A stretch of DNA of 28,905 nucleotides. Source: Akkermansiaceae bacterium UBA2367 (GTDB taxonomy: Bacteria; Verrucomicrobiota; Verrucomicrobiia; Verrucomicrobiales; DEV007). This document shows, in pieces, positions 1 through 7,639 of the stretch. Position numbers and translations under genes: made by a program. The notes beneath the pieces were generated by a model. That model ran no database searches, was not told where the DNA came from, and saw nothing but the letters and a program-made list of their open reading frames with translations. The first letter of the stretch is position 1. Every line of letters begins with the position of its first letter. The stretch is taken from positions 1-28,905 of the forward strand of contig DDTJ01000078.1 of NCBI GenBank assembly GCA_002344525.1, read 5' to 3'.

Positions 1-50
1 AGGCCGAAGCTCGAAATCCGAAGTTTGGGGGTGCTGGCGAACTCCTTTCT

Positions 51-141
51 ATTCGCGATGATTCGCGGCCATTCGCGAAAATTCGCGTTCCCCATTTTTT
101 TGAACGCGAATGGCCGCAAATGAGCGCGAATGATCGCGAAT
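51..141. repeat. REP-like long palindrome, copy 1
   Basis: Two 40-nt arms (51-90 and 102-141) pair with about seven mismatches around an 11-nt C/T-rich loop. Each arm is built from repeated ATTCGCG units. The loop and adjacent arm sequence recur at 9153-9246 and 26033-26105. It lies downstream of the minus-strand gene ending at 221, so it could act as an mRNA 3' structure. The palindrome is read directly from the sequence; its function is inference. No gene is seen in 1-220. Confidence 0.8.
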
Positions 142-220
142 CCGGTCCGGCGAGGGGGCTTTGCCCACGAAGAATCCCTTTCCGTGCGATTCCGTGCGTT
201 CCGCGGGCCTTCCCCCTCTT

Positions 221-1060
221 TCAATCCGCGCTCTCGCAGAACTCGCGCCAGAGCGTGGCGAGGGAGGCGTCCTCGCAGAGGATCTGGAAGGTGGCCATTC
301 CCCGGGGATCGAAGAGGCGGAGGAACGCGTAGTCGCATCCGTCGAGCCGCGTCGTGTCGATGGCGAGGGCGTGGAGTCGCGCCATGTCGAGATGCAGGGC
401 ATGGAGGGCGGGCGCGTCGCTGACGACGAGATAGCCGTCGCGCACCTCGATGCGACCGGGGGAGAAGGTCGCGGAAAGGTCGGCATGCGGGGCGGAGAGG
501 CGGACTTCCAGATCGAGCCGATGGACCAAAGCGTGGTGCAGGATGGCGTGCAGGGGATGGCGCTCGGGGAAGCGGGCGCGGTGGCGGGCGCGCTCGCGGC
601 AGCAGGGACACATCGGCGCGGGCTTCCGCCGCGACTCGCGCCAGACCTCCAGCGCCTCCTCTTCGAGTGGCGTCGAGGGGACCGAGGCGACGAACTCCCC
701 GATGGTGAGACGCCGCGCCCCCTCCTCGTCGGGCATCAGATGCAGCCCGAGCCCCTGCGGCCAGTCGTCGAACTCGAACTCCAGCGACCCGGAGAAGTAG
801 CTGCCATCCCCCGCCTTGACCGCATGGATCGCGGAAAGGTCGCGGATCGAAAAACCGGCCCCGGCGTCGGGATCGAAGGCGAAATCCAAGCCCTCGACGA
901 AGATCGGCTGGAAGGTCCGGATCGCTTTGCCAAGACCTCCCCCGATGCCTCGTGCTTGGAGGTAAAGCGGTCCGAAATCAGGAAGAGCGGCGAGACCGTC
1001 GCGGAGACGAAGGAGACGGGCGGCGGCGGGGACGGCTTGCGGCGGGAAGATCGGGTTCAT
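221..1060 (-). CDS. Hypothetical protein with CPCC motif
   Basis: A 279-residue protein that I do not recognise. The start at 1060 was chosen because its ATG overlaps the stop of the upstream gene as ATGA, and because the sequence further upstream in this frame is arginine-rich shadow. It has no signal peptide or membrane segment, so it is probably cytoplasmic. Visible elements are a CPCC cluster at residues 151-154 followed by a basic stretch (possible metal site) and a C-terminal segment from about residue 244 containing LRLFDPRG. That segment resembles the end of the neighbouring gene's product (LRLSDAAG) and faintly recalls the C-terminal strands of HemS/ChuX-type haem-utilisation proteins. 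The likeness is too weak to name it. The tight coupling suggests the two products act together. Confidence 0.7.
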   Translation of the reverse strand: MNPIFPPQAVPAAARLLRLRDGLAALPDFGPLYLQARGIGGGLGKAIRTFQPIFVEGLDFAFDPDAGAGFSIRDLSAIHAVKAGDGSYFSGSLEFEFDDWPQGLGLHLMPDEEGARRLTIGEFVASVPSTPLEEEALEVWRESRRKPAPMCPCCRERARHRARFPERHPLHAILHHALVHRLDLEVRLSAPHADLSATFSPGRIEVRDGYLVVSDAPALHALHLDMARLHALAIDTTRLDGCDYAFLRLFDPRGMATFQILCEDASLATLWREFCESAD

Positions 1061-1758
1061 GGGCGGGAGTGATGGGAATTGGCTGGGGAAACGGGGAATT
1101 CCGGCCCTTCGCCGGCGCGGAAATGAAGGACATGACGCCCCGCCGCGTCGGAGAGGCGCAAGGTGGAGCCGTCGCGATCGACGAGGGCCGGGCGGAAGCG
1201 CGACGAGACGACGAGGGCTGCGGAGGCGATCACGACGGAGATGGTGCCCGCGTCGCGGTCGAAGACGAGGCGGTTGCTCCAGCTCGGCGCGTCCTCCGTG
1301 CCGAGCTCGTCGAGCCAGGCCGCCGCCCCCGCACGCCGCACCGCCTCGTAGGCGAGGGCACTCGTCCCGGACGAGGCGAGGAGGTCTCGCGTCGCGGCGA
1401 GGTCCCCCCTCCCCTGCCCCGGCCACACCGCGAGGGCGAAGCCGCAGCCGGCGAGTTCGATCTCGAACGCGGGCGGCAGCCCGCCGCCGTGCAGCAGGCA
1501 GACGCGACGGAGGCGGCCGGGATCGAGGGACAGCCCGCTCAAGTCGTCGCGTCGCAGGCCGCCGTCGTCGCCGGGAGCGTCACCGAACTCCCCGAAGCGG
1601 GTTTGGCGGAAGAGGGTGAGGCCTCCGCCGCGCACCACCATCCGTGCCTCCTCCAGCTCCGCGAGGAACCCGAGGAAGGTGGACGGGGCGAGGTCGAGTT
1701 CGACCGCGGCGGCGGGCGCGACGGAGGCGAGGCGTGCGGAAGGGGGGGCGGCGATCAT
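1057..1758 (-). CDS. Hypothetical protein, first gene of a coupled pair
   Basis: A 233-residue protein of unknown function, opening a two-gene minus-strand unit. Its TGA overlaps the ATG of the next gene (ATGA at 1057-1060), the classic arrangement for translational coupling. The N-terminal 50 residues are Ala/Leu-rich and could be a helical region. A C-terminal beta-rich stretch near residues 195-215 carries LRLSDAAGRHVLHF, a pattern partly repeated at the C-terminus of the second gene. This suggests that the two proteins share a fold, perhaps as two halves of a duplicated protein of the HemS kind, but that is a weak hypothesis. There is no signal peptide. Codon use is GC-rich like the surroundings, so the reading frame is likely real. 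Confidence 0.65.
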   Translation of the reverse strand: MIAAPPSARLASVAPAAAVELDLAPSTFLGFLAELEEARMVVRGGGLTLFRQTRFGEFGDAPGDDGGLRRDDLSGLSLDPGRLRRVCLLHGGGLPPAFEIELAGCGFALAVWPGQGRGDLAATRDLLASSGTSALAYEAVRRAGAAAWLDELGTEDAPSWSNRLVFDRDAGTISVVIASAALVVSSRFRPALVDRDGSTLRLSDAAGRHVLHFRAGEGPEFPVSPANSHHSRP

Positions 1759-1898
1759 GCGCTCACTTTGACGCCGCCGCCTCGAAGCCGCTCCCGCCCC
1801 CTTGCGCCGAAGTGGCGTGTCTTTGCCTTTCGCAATCCGGCGGCAAGCGAGGACAGGGAGACGCGAGCGGGTCTCCGGGAAGGGGCGATCCTCCTAGC

Positions 1899-2051
1899 AT
1901 GGTCTATTCGAACTTCGACACCCGCACCGCCTTCTCCAAGGGTGGCTTCGCCATTCCTGCCGAGCGGCTCCGCTTCCTCCGCGAACTAGAGGCCAAGGTC
2001 CGTCGCGAGCGCGCCGCGCGGAAGCTCGCGAGGACGGGGAAGGCGGACTGA
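1899..2051 (+). CDS. Small hypothetical protein (50 aa)
   Basis: A short frame encoding a 50-residue basic protein that begins MVYSNFDTRTAFSKGG and continues into a charged, probably helical second half rich in Arg, Lys and Glu. The frame extends further upstream, but that part is a compositional shadow; the ATG at 1899 gives a natural protein. It lies 140 nt from the divergent start at 1758 and about 70 nt before purD in the same direction. The sequence does not look random and the size suits a small verrucomicrobial conserved hypothetical. The function is unknown. Confidence 0.45.
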   Translation: MVYSNFDTRTAFSKGGFAIPAERLRFLRELEAKVRRERAARKLARTGKAD

Positions 2052-2123
2052 TCCGGGACGGGGCCGCATTTCGGGGCTGGGCATTTGGCATTCCGCGAAT
2101 CTGTGCCAAGCTCCCGCTGCCCT

Positions 2124-3389
2124 ATGAACATCCTCGTCGTTGGAAAAGGAGGACGCGAGCACGCGATCCTCACCGCCATCTCGGAGTCTCCGACGGAGAC
2201 CCAACTGCGTTCCTTCCCCGGATCGGACGCGATCTTCGAACTGGCCCGCCCCCTCGCCGACGAAGCGCATCCCATCGACGGCGTCGCCTCCCTCGTCGCG
2301 GCGATGCAACGCGAGGGCATCGACCTCTGCGTCGCGGGCGAGGAGAGCTACCTCGTGCGCGACGAGGGCCTCGCCAACGCCTGCGCCGCCGCCGGCATCC
2401 CCTGCTGGGGACCGCCGAAGGAAGCCGCGCAGCTCGAAGCGAGCAAGGAGTTCGCCAAGGAGTTCATGGTGCGCCACGGCATCCCCACGGGCGGCTACGC
2501 GGCGGTCGAGACGATCGACGAAGCCCGCGCCGCCATCGCCGGGAAATATCCGACTGTCCTGAAATTCGACGGGCTCGCCGCCGGCAAGGGCGTCGCCGTC
2601 TGCCCCGACGAAAGCTCGGCGGAGGAGTTCCTGAACGAAGTCCTCGTCGAGCGGAAATTCGGCGACGGTCGTCTCCTCGTGGAGGAGTTCCTTGAGGGGC
2701 CGGAAATTTCCATCTTCGTCTCCATCGTCGACCGCGACTACCAGATCCTCGCCCCGGCGCGGGACTACAAGCGCATCTTCGACGGCGACGAGGGGCCGAA
2801 CACCGGCGGCATGGGCGCGGTGAGCTCGCTGGAAATGCTCGACGCCGACCTGCGCCACACCATCGAAGACGAGATGGTCCGCCCCACCGTCGAGGGGCTC
2901 ATCGCGGACGGGCTGCCCTACCGCGGATTCCTCTACTTCGGCCTCATGCTCACACCGGACGGGCCGAAGATGCTGGAATACAACTGCCGCTTCGGCGATC
3001 CCGAGGCCGAGGCGGTGCTGCCGATGATCCGGGGCGATTTCGCGAACTATCTGCTGGAGGGGGCGAAAGGGACGCTGCGCCCCGACCTCATCTCCTTCTC
3101 CGAGGGCTGGAGCGTCTGCCTCGTCTCCGCCTCGGCGGGTTATCCGGCCTCGTCGCGCAACGGGGATGCGATCACGGGCTTGGAACGGGTCGAAGGCGCC
3201 CGAGTCTTCCACGCCGGGACACGAAGGAACGCGGACGGGCAATACGAGACGGCCGGCGGACGCGTCCTCGTCGTCTCCGCCTCCGGCCCGACCCGAGCCG
3301 AGGCCGTGGCCAAAGTCTACGCCGAGAGCGACAAGATCGACTTCCCCGGACGGCAGCGGCGCTCGGACATCGGGACGCGGAATTTCTAG
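2124..3389 (+). CDS. purD: Phosphoribosylamine-glycine ligase (GARS)
   Basis: Catalyses ATP-dependent joining of glycine to 5-phosphoribosylamine, the second step of de novo purine synthesis, in the cytoplasm. The 421-residue length is normal for stand-alone PurD. Visible motifs include the N-terminal VVGKGGREHA signature, the ATP-grasp GLAAGKGVAV segment, EEFLEGPEIS, the ARDYKRIFDGDEGPNTGGMG active-site region and the metal-binding EYNCRFGDPEAE. The start at 2124 places the Rossmann-like N-terminus directly at the first strand; an upstream in-frame ATG at 2085 would add 13 unconserved residues. There is no clear Shine-Dalgarno. It is followed after about 105 nt by the pyrRBC genes, so purine and pyrimidine genes may be co-transcribed. 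Confidence 0.96.
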   Translation: MNILVVGKGGREHAILTAISESPTETQLRSFPGSDAIFELARPLADEAHPIDGVASLVAAMQREGIDLCVAGEESYLVRDEGLANACAAAGIPCWGPPKEAAQLEASKEFAKEFMVRHGIPTGGYAAVETIDEARAAIAGKYPTVLKFDGLAAGKGVAVCPDESSAEEFLNEVLVERKFGDGRLLVEEFLEGPEISIFVSIVDRDYQILAPARDYKRIFDGDEGPNTGGMGAVSSLEMLDADLRHTIEDEMVRPTVEGLIADGLPYRGFLYFGLMLTPDGPKMLEYNCRFGDPEAEAVLPMIRGDFANYLLEGAKGTLRPDLISFSEGWSVCLVSASAGYPASSRNGDAITGLERVEGARVFHAGTRRNADGQYETAGGRVLVVSASGPTRAEAVAKVYAESDKIDFPGRQRRSDIGTRNF

Positions 3390-3394
3390 GGGAA

Positions 3395-3476
3395 CGCCGC
3401 CTCCACCTTCAGGGCCGCAGGCAGCCGAAATTTTTGATGCAGCCTCGCGTTTCGCGCCTAAAGGTGGACACGGCGG
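3395..3476 (+). promoter_or_regulatory. Candidate leader stem-loop before pyrR
   Basis: The purD-pyrR gap contains complementary outer arms: 3395-3409 (CGCCG then CCACCTT) pairs with 3461-3476 (AAGGTGG then CGGCG). A small inner hairpin CGCG-TTT-CGCG sits at 3446-3456. The structure ends about 18 nt before the pyrR start. PyrR of many bacteria binds a leader hairpin to control pyr operons, so an attenuator is plausible, but I do not see a PyrR-binding consensus or a U-tract terminator. The function is inference. Confidence 0.3.
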
Positions 3477-3494
3477 AAGCGCCCCGCGACTCCC

Positions 3495-4055
3495 TTGAAC
3501 GAACCCCGCGACATCGAAGAGATCCTCAACCCTGAAGCCATCGCCGAGGGGGTCGGCGAATTGGCCCGACAGATCGCCTACCGCTGCGGAGGGGACGAAG
3601 TCGCCTTCGTCGGCATCCACACGCGCGGCGTCACCCTCGCCCGTCGCGTCGCCGCCGCCTTGGAGGGGCACGGGTTGCGCTATCCCGTCGGCACCCTCGA
3701 CGTCTCCCTCTACCGCGACGACTTCGACCGCCGCGGTCCCGACCTGCCTTCGCTCGCGGGTTCCGACGTGCCTTTCTCCCTCGACGGCATCCGCGTCGTC
3801 CTCTTCGACGAAGTCATCTACACCGGTCGCACCATCCGCGCCGCCCTCGACGGACTGATGGACTACGGTCGCCCCGCCAAGATCGAGCTCGCCGTCCTCG
3901 TGGATCGCGGTCACCGCGAAATCCCCATCCAGCCCGACTACGTCGCGAAAACGCTGGGCACGACCCGCGAACAGCATGTGAAGGTGCGCTTCCAAGAGGA
4001 CGACGGCGAGGAGGGCGTTTCCCTCGAAACTCCGCATAAATCCACCGCCGCATGA
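3495..4055 (+). CDS. pyrR: PyrR bifunctional regulator / uracil phosphoribosyltransferase
   Basis: A 186-residue type I phosphoribosyltransferase of the PyrR family, which senses uridine nucleotides and regulates pyr genes and often has uracil phosphoribosyltransferase activity. The PRPP loop reads LFDEVIYTGRT, with Asp-Glu where Asp-Asp is usual. Further PyrR hallmarks are FVGIHTRGVTLARR near the N-terminus, the LDVSLYRDD segment, the LVDRGHREIPI segment and the C-terminal DYVAKTLGTTREQHVKV. The only start that fits is TTG at 3495, right after a C-rich stretch with no evident Shine-Dalgarno. The stop overlaps the pyrB start (ATGA at 4052-4055). Gene order and coupling support a regulatory role for this operon. 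Confidence 0.93.
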   Translation: MNEPRDIEEILNPEAIAEGVGELARQIAYRCGGDEVAFVGIHTRGVTLARRVAAALEGHGLRYPVGTLDVSLYRDDFDRRGPDLPSLAGSDVPFSLDGIRVVLFDEVIYTGRTIRAALDGLMDYGRPAKIELAVLVDRGHREIPIQPDYVAKTLGTTREQHVKVRFQEDDGEEGVSLETPHKSTAA

Positions 4056-4990
4056 GCGAACTGAAGCCCCGCAAGGATCTGCTCGACATCGAGGGCCTCG
4101 AACTGCCCGAAATCGAGCACGTCCTTTCCAACGCGGTCCCCTTCAAGCAGCTCTTCCAGCGCTCCGTCAAGAAAGTGCCGGCCCTGCGCGGCAAGACGGT
4201 GCTGAACCTCTTCTACGAGCCCTCCACCCGCACGAGCAGCTCCTTCGAGGTCGCGGCGAACCGGCTCTCCGCCGATGTGACGAACTTCACCGTCTCCAGC
4301 TCCTCGGTGGTGAAGGGCGAATCCCTCCTCGACACCATCGAGACCCTCCAGGCGATGCGCTCGGACTATATCGTCATCCGCCACCAAGCCGCCGGCGTCC
4401 CTGACATTGTCGCCAAACACACCGGGGCCTCGGTCGTCAACGCGGGCGACGGCTACCACGCCCATCCGACGCAGGCCCTCCTCGACGCGATGACCTTCCG
4501 CGAAGTCCATCCCGACTACGAGGGGCGGAAAGTGGTCATCGTCGGCGACATCCTCCACTCGCGCGTGGCACGGTCAACGAGCACCTTGTTCAACAAACTC
4601 GGCATCGAGGTCGCGGTGCTCGGCCCCGGCACCCTCGTCCCCGGGGGACGGCACGATTTCATGAAGCGCCTCCGCTCCTGGGACGAGGTCTTCGATTGGA
4701 AGCCCGACGCGGTCTATCTCCTGAGGGTGCAGTTGGAGAGGCAGGAGGGTCAGTTCTTCCCGGGCATCGCCGAATACCACAAGATGTATGGAGTGAACAC
4801 CCAGCGCCTCGCCCGGATGCGGCAGCTCGGCGCCTACCTCATGCACCCCGGCCCGGTCAACCGCGGCGTCGAGATCACCGACGAGGCGATGCGCTACGAA
4901 CGCAGCCTCATCAACACCCAAGTCGAGAACGGCATCGCCGTGCGCATGGCGGTGCTCCACTGGCTGCAACCGGAAACGGACACGAACTGA
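4052..4990 (+). CDS. pyrB: Aspartate carbamoyltransferase catalytic chain
   Basis: Condenses carbamoyl phosphate with aspartate to carbamoyl-aspartate, the committed step of pyrimidine synthesis. The 312 residues match the usual catalytic-chain length. The carbamoyl-phosphate site is FYEPSTRTS (STRTS at residues 58-62), followed by the flexible-loop lysine region SSVVKGESLLDT, HPTQALLD at 138-145, GDILHSRVARS and the C-terminal MHPGPVNRG with the aspartate-binding loop. The start is fixed by the 4-nt overlap with pyrR, and pyrC begins 4 nt after the stop. No pyrI regulatory chain is present nearby, so this is probably a class B or C enzyme working with dihydroorotase or alone. Confidence 0.96.
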   Translation: MSELKPRKDLLDIEGLELPEIEHVLSNAVPFKQLFQRSVKKVPALRGKTVLNLFYEPSTRTSSSFEVAANRLSADVTNFTVSSSSVVKGESLLDTIETLQAMRSDYIVIRHQAAGVPDIVAKHTGASVVNAGDGYHAHPTQALLDAMTFREVHPDYEGRKVVIVGDILHSRVARSTSTLFNKLGIEVAVLGPGTLVPGGRHDFMKRLRSWDEVFDWKPDAVYLLRVQLERQEGQFFPGIAEYHKMYGVNTQRLARMRQLGAYLMHPGPVNRGVEITDEAMRYERSLINTQVENGIAVRMAVLHWLQPETDTN

Positions 4991-4994
4991 GACG

Positions 4995-6287
4995 ATGCCC
5001 TCCGCGAAACCCAGACTCTTCCAAAATGGGCGGATCGCCTCGACCGCCTCTCCCGAGCTTCGCGCTGCCGATGTCCTCGTCGATGGAAACGGCGTCATCG
5101 TCGCCATCGGCGAAGGGCTCTCCGCGCCGGAGGACGCCGAACTCATCGACTGTTCGGGCTGCGTCCTCGTACCCGGCATGTTCGACCTCCACGTCCACGC
5201 CCGCGAGCCGGGGCAGGAGCACAAGGAGACCCTCGCCACTTGCGCCGCCGCCGCGTTGCGGGGCGGAGTCACCGGGGTCGTCCTGATGCCCGACGCCGCG
5301 CCGCCCATCGATTCCGGCCCGCTCGTGAAGAGCGCGATGGACCTCGTCTCCGAGCTCAGCCCCATCCCGATGCACCAGTCGGGCTGCCTCACCAAAGGGC
5401 GCGAAGGCAAGGAGATGGCCGCCTTCTCCGGCATGGCCTCGCGTGGCGTACCCCTGCTGACCGACGCCGACCGTCCCGTACCCTGCCCGGACCTGATGCG
5501 GCGCTGCATGGAGTATGCCCGCGACTTCGACCTGCTCGTGGCCTCGCACACCGACACACCCGCGCTGAGCAAGGCCGGGGCGGTCAACGAGGGCAACGTC
5601 TCCTACCGCTTCGGCCTGCCCGGCATCCCCGCGATCAGCCAGGAGATCGCCATCGACCGCGACATCCGCGTCGCCCAGCACACCGGGGCGCGGCTGCACC
5701 TCCAGCAGATTTCCACGGCTCGCGGGCTGAAGTCAGTCCAGATCGCGAAGGAGGCGGGAACCCTCGTCACCTGTGAAGTCTCGCCGCACCACCTCGTCCT
5801 GACCGAGCAGGATCTGCGCGACTACAACACCCATTTCAAATTCAACCCGCCCCTGCGTCCCGCCGCCGATGTCGAGGCCCTCGTCGCCGGATTCATCGAC
5901 GGCAGCATCGACGTGCTCGCCAGCGACCACGCCCCGCACACCGAGTTCGAGAAATCGAGCGACTTCGGCAGCGCCCCCTTCGGCGCAGCCGGGCTGGAGA
6001 CGGCGGTGCCCGTGATCCACGACCGCTTCATCCGCGCCGGAGTCTTCGGTTGGGATCTCCTCATCGAGCGCTACTCCGCCGCCCCCCGCCGCCTCGCCGG
6101 CTTCGCTCCTGTCGCCATCGCCGAGGGGGAGAAAGCGGAGTTCTTCGTCTTCGACCCCGAATCGGAGACGCCCGTCACCCGCGAGACCATGAAGACGAAA
6201 AGCCCCGTCACGCCCTTCCTCGGGAAGACGCTGGCCGGGCGGGTGTGCGGGACGGCGCTGGGCGGGGAGTGGTATGGGCAGGGATGA
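4995..6287 (+). CDS. pyrC: Dihydroorotase (type I)
   Basis: Cyclises carbamoyl-aspartate to dihydroorotate. The 430-residue protein has the amidohydrolase pattern: metal-binding HxH in FDLHVHAREPG (H66, H68), SPHH near residue 263, and ASDHAPHT near residues 309-315 with the catalytic Asp. The length and the DLHVHAREPGQEHKE signature fit the class I (PyrC/AllB-like) dihydroorotase that often pairs with PyrB. The start is 4 nt after the pyrB stop. The gene ends 10 nt from the convergent stop of the PIN toxin at 6298, leaving no room for a terminator between them, so transcripts probably overlap antisense. Confidence 0.94.
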   Translation: MPSAKPRLFQNGRIASTASPELRAADVLVDGNGVIVAIGEGLSAPEDAELIDCSGCVLVPGMFDLHVHAREPGQEHKETLATCAAAALRGGVTGVVLMPDAAPPIDSGPLVKSAMDLVSELSPIPMHQSGCLTKGREGKEMAAFSGMASRGVPLLTDADRPVPCPDLMRRCMEYARDFDLLVASHTDTPALSKAGAVNEGNVSYRFGLPGIPAISQEIAIDRDIRVAQHTGARLHLQQISTARGLKSVQIAKEAGTLVTCEVSPHHLVLTEQDLRDYNTHFKFNPPLRPAADVEALVAGFIDGSIDVLASDHAPHTEFEKSSDFGSAPFGAAGLETAVPVIHDRFIRAGVFGWDLLIERYSAAPRRLAGFAPVAIAEGEKAEFFVFDPESETPVTRETMKTKSPVTPFLGKTLAGRVCGTALGGEWYGQG

Positions 6288-6297
6288 GGGGCACGGG

Positions 6298-6747
6298 TCA
6301 AGGATCGACCAAGCGAATCCCGAGCTTTCCCGCCGCCCGTCGCATCCCGGCATCCGTCGTGACGAGTCCGGAAGCCCCCGACATGCAGAGGGCGCTCAGA
6401 TGCAAACCGTCGAGCGACCGAAGACTCACGGAAGCAGGTGACCCGAGGCATTGATCCAGCAGTTCATGGGATTCGCGGGCGAGATCGTCCCTCCACGAAA
6501 TCACATGGAATCCCCCTTCCGAGAGATGTCTCGAATAATCGGAAAAGAGACGGGCCGCCGCACCCGGCGCAATCTCCGCCCTCGCCTCCTTGTGGCGGAG
6601 AGCGTAGAACAGTTCGACCCGGTGCAGGAACGAGACGACCGGATGCTCCTTCCTTGCGATCAGCATCTGCCGATAGGCTGACGAATCCAACTCCTGGGCG
6701 TAGAGCTTCAGGAGAGCAGAGGTGTCCCAATACAAAGCCGCGCTCAT
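6298..6747 (-). CDS. vapC: PIN-domain toxin (VapC family)
   Basis: A 149-residue PIN-domain ribonuclease of the VapC type. The acidic residues expected of the Mg-dependent active site are all visible: Asp8 in YWDTSALLKLY, Glu in HRVELFYAL, Asp in SLDGLHLSAL and Asp in LVTTDAGMRRAA, so the toxin looks intact. Known VapC proteins cleave tRNA or rRNA; the target here cannot be read from sequence. The start at 6747 is set by the ATGA overlap with the antitoxin gene (6744-6747); the frame further upstream is shadow. It lies convergent to pyrC with a 10-nt gap. Confidence 0.9.
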   Translation of the reverse strand: MSAALYWDTSALLKLYAQELDSSAYRQMLIARKEHPVVSFLHRVELFYALRHKEARAEIAPGAAARLFSDYSRHLSEGGFHVISWRDDLARESHELLDQCLGSPASVSLRSLDGLHLSALCMSGASGLVTTDAGMRRAAGKLGIRLVDP

Positions 6748-6998
6748 CGTCCACCGCGCGCCTCGTCCCAATAGTGTTGCGGCGTCGTCGCCACTGTCCC
6801 GGTGGAGGCCGCCTTGGCTGCGGCGGTCAGCTCCTCGACCCATGCATGGCGGTCATCGGGACCTTTCTCCGCAGACGCAACCGCAGTGAGACGAACGGCG
6901 GGCTCGCCGCGAAGCGTGATGACGATCTCCTCCCCTCCGAGGGCTCGGCGCACCAATTCGCTGAAACGGCTTTTGGCTTCCCGCAGATTCGCTATCAT
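6744..6998 (-). CDS. Phd/YefM-type antitoxin
   Basis: An 84-residue antitoxin of the prevent-host-death family. The N-terminal half has the DNA-binding and dimerisation signature MIANLREAKSRFSELVRRA, then the GEEIVITLRGEPAVRLTAV strand region; the C-terminal third (Trp-containing, ending QHYWDEARGGR) would wrap the toxin. The start at 6998 is preferred over ATG at 7073 because the Phd signature begins there and a good promoter lies immediately upstream. The stop overlaps the toxin start. It should neutralise the PIN toxin and repress its own promoter together with it, as in other Phd/YefM-type pairs. Confidence 0.88.
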   Translation of the reverse strand: MIANLREAKSRFSELVRRALGGEEIVITLRGEPAVRLTAVASAEKGPDDRHAWVEELTAAAKAASTGTVATTPQHYWDEARGGR

Positions 6999-7033
6999 GT
7001 GACTACTGTAGTTACGCGCATTTTGCTCGTCAA
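6998..7033 (-). promoter_or_regulatory. Toxin-antitoxin promoter with operator-like inverted repeat
   Basis: Reading the minus strand, TTGACG (7033-7028) and TACAGT (7010-7005) are spaced by exactly 17 nt, matching sigma-70 -35/-10 at 5/6 and 4/6 positions. A 17-bp inverted repeat with one mismatch (6999-7015, centre ACTAC-T-GTAGT) covers the -10 box and abuts the antitoxin ATG at 6998. Transcription would start within a few bases of the ATG, implying a leaderless mRNA. The boxes and the repeat are seen in the sequence; binding is inferred. Confidence 0.55.
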
Positions 7034-7105
7034 ATTGCATTTCCCGCGAACCATTTTCTCCGTTAAAACCCACACAAAACCGGAGATAAAGAGACGAAAC
7101 CCGTC

Positions 7106-7639
7106 ATGTCCCCCTCCGAAGCCGAACGCCACCGCGTCTTCCTGCGCCAGTTCACCGCCAACGAGGCGGCGATCCGCTCCTTCGTGCGCCGTCTCGTGCC
7201 CGCCCGCGCCGACGCGGACGACATCATGCAGGAAGTCTCCGTGGTGCTGTGGGAAAAATTCGACACCTTCCGCGAGGACGGGAATTTCCGGGCTTGGGCC
7301 TTCGGAGTGGCTCGCTACGAGGTGCTCGCGTGGCTGCGCGACCGAGGGCGAGACCGCCTCGTCCTCAGCGAGAAGGCGGTCGAGCTTCTCGGCAGCGAAG
7401 CGGCGGAGCATGAACCCCGTCTCGAACGCCGCCGCGAGGCCCTCGAACACTGCATCGCGGAGGCGGCTCCCGCGCAACGCGACCTGCTCCTGCGCTCCTA
7501 CGAACCCGGTGCGCGCATCGCCGCGCTCGCGCGGGAGAGCGGTCGCACCGAGCCGGGCTTCTACCAATGGCTCTACCGGATGCGCAAACTGCTCCTCGAC
7601 TGCATCCAGCGCACCCTCGCGAAGGAGGAATGGTCATGA
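7106..7639 (+). CDS. Sigma-70 family RNA polymerase sigma factor
   Basis: A 177-residue ECF-like sigma factor of the group typical of Rhodopirellula and Verrucomicrobium. Region 2 (about residues 15-90) shows ADADDIMQEVSVVLWEKFDTF and NFRAWAFGVARYEVLAWLR, the core-binding and -10 recognition helices. Region 4 (about 115-170) is divergent but ends in a helix-turn-helix-like ALARESGRTEPGFYQWLYRMR. The start at 7106 is the first ATG. The gene is divergent from the antitoxin across a 107-nt gap. Its TGA overlaps the ATG of the FecR/LamG gene, the arrangement usual for a sigma factor and its membrane partner. The regulon cannot be read here; the cytochrome gene downstream is the obvious candidate. 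Confidence 0.92.
   Translation: MSPSEAERHRVFLRQFTANEAAIRSFVRRLVPARADADDIMQEVSVVLWEKFDTFREDGNFRAWAFGVARYEVLAWLRDRGRDRLVLSEKAVELLGSEAAEHEPRLERRREALEHCIAEAAPAQRDLLLRSYEPGARIAALARESGRTEPGFYQWLYRMRKLLLDCIQRTLAKEEWS
7622..7628 (+). promoter_or_regulatory. Consensus Shine-Dalgarno for the FecR/LamG gene
   Basis: AAGGAGG lies seven bases before the ATG at 7636. It decides the start in favour of 7636 over the in-frame ATGs at 7630 (too close) and 7567. It is one of the few strong ribosome-binding sites in this window. Confidence 0.7.

Noticed and set aside
1986..4037. Minus-strand open frame of 683 codons
   Set aside because: It lies antisense to purD and pyrR, both well supported; high GC keeps the reverse frame open.
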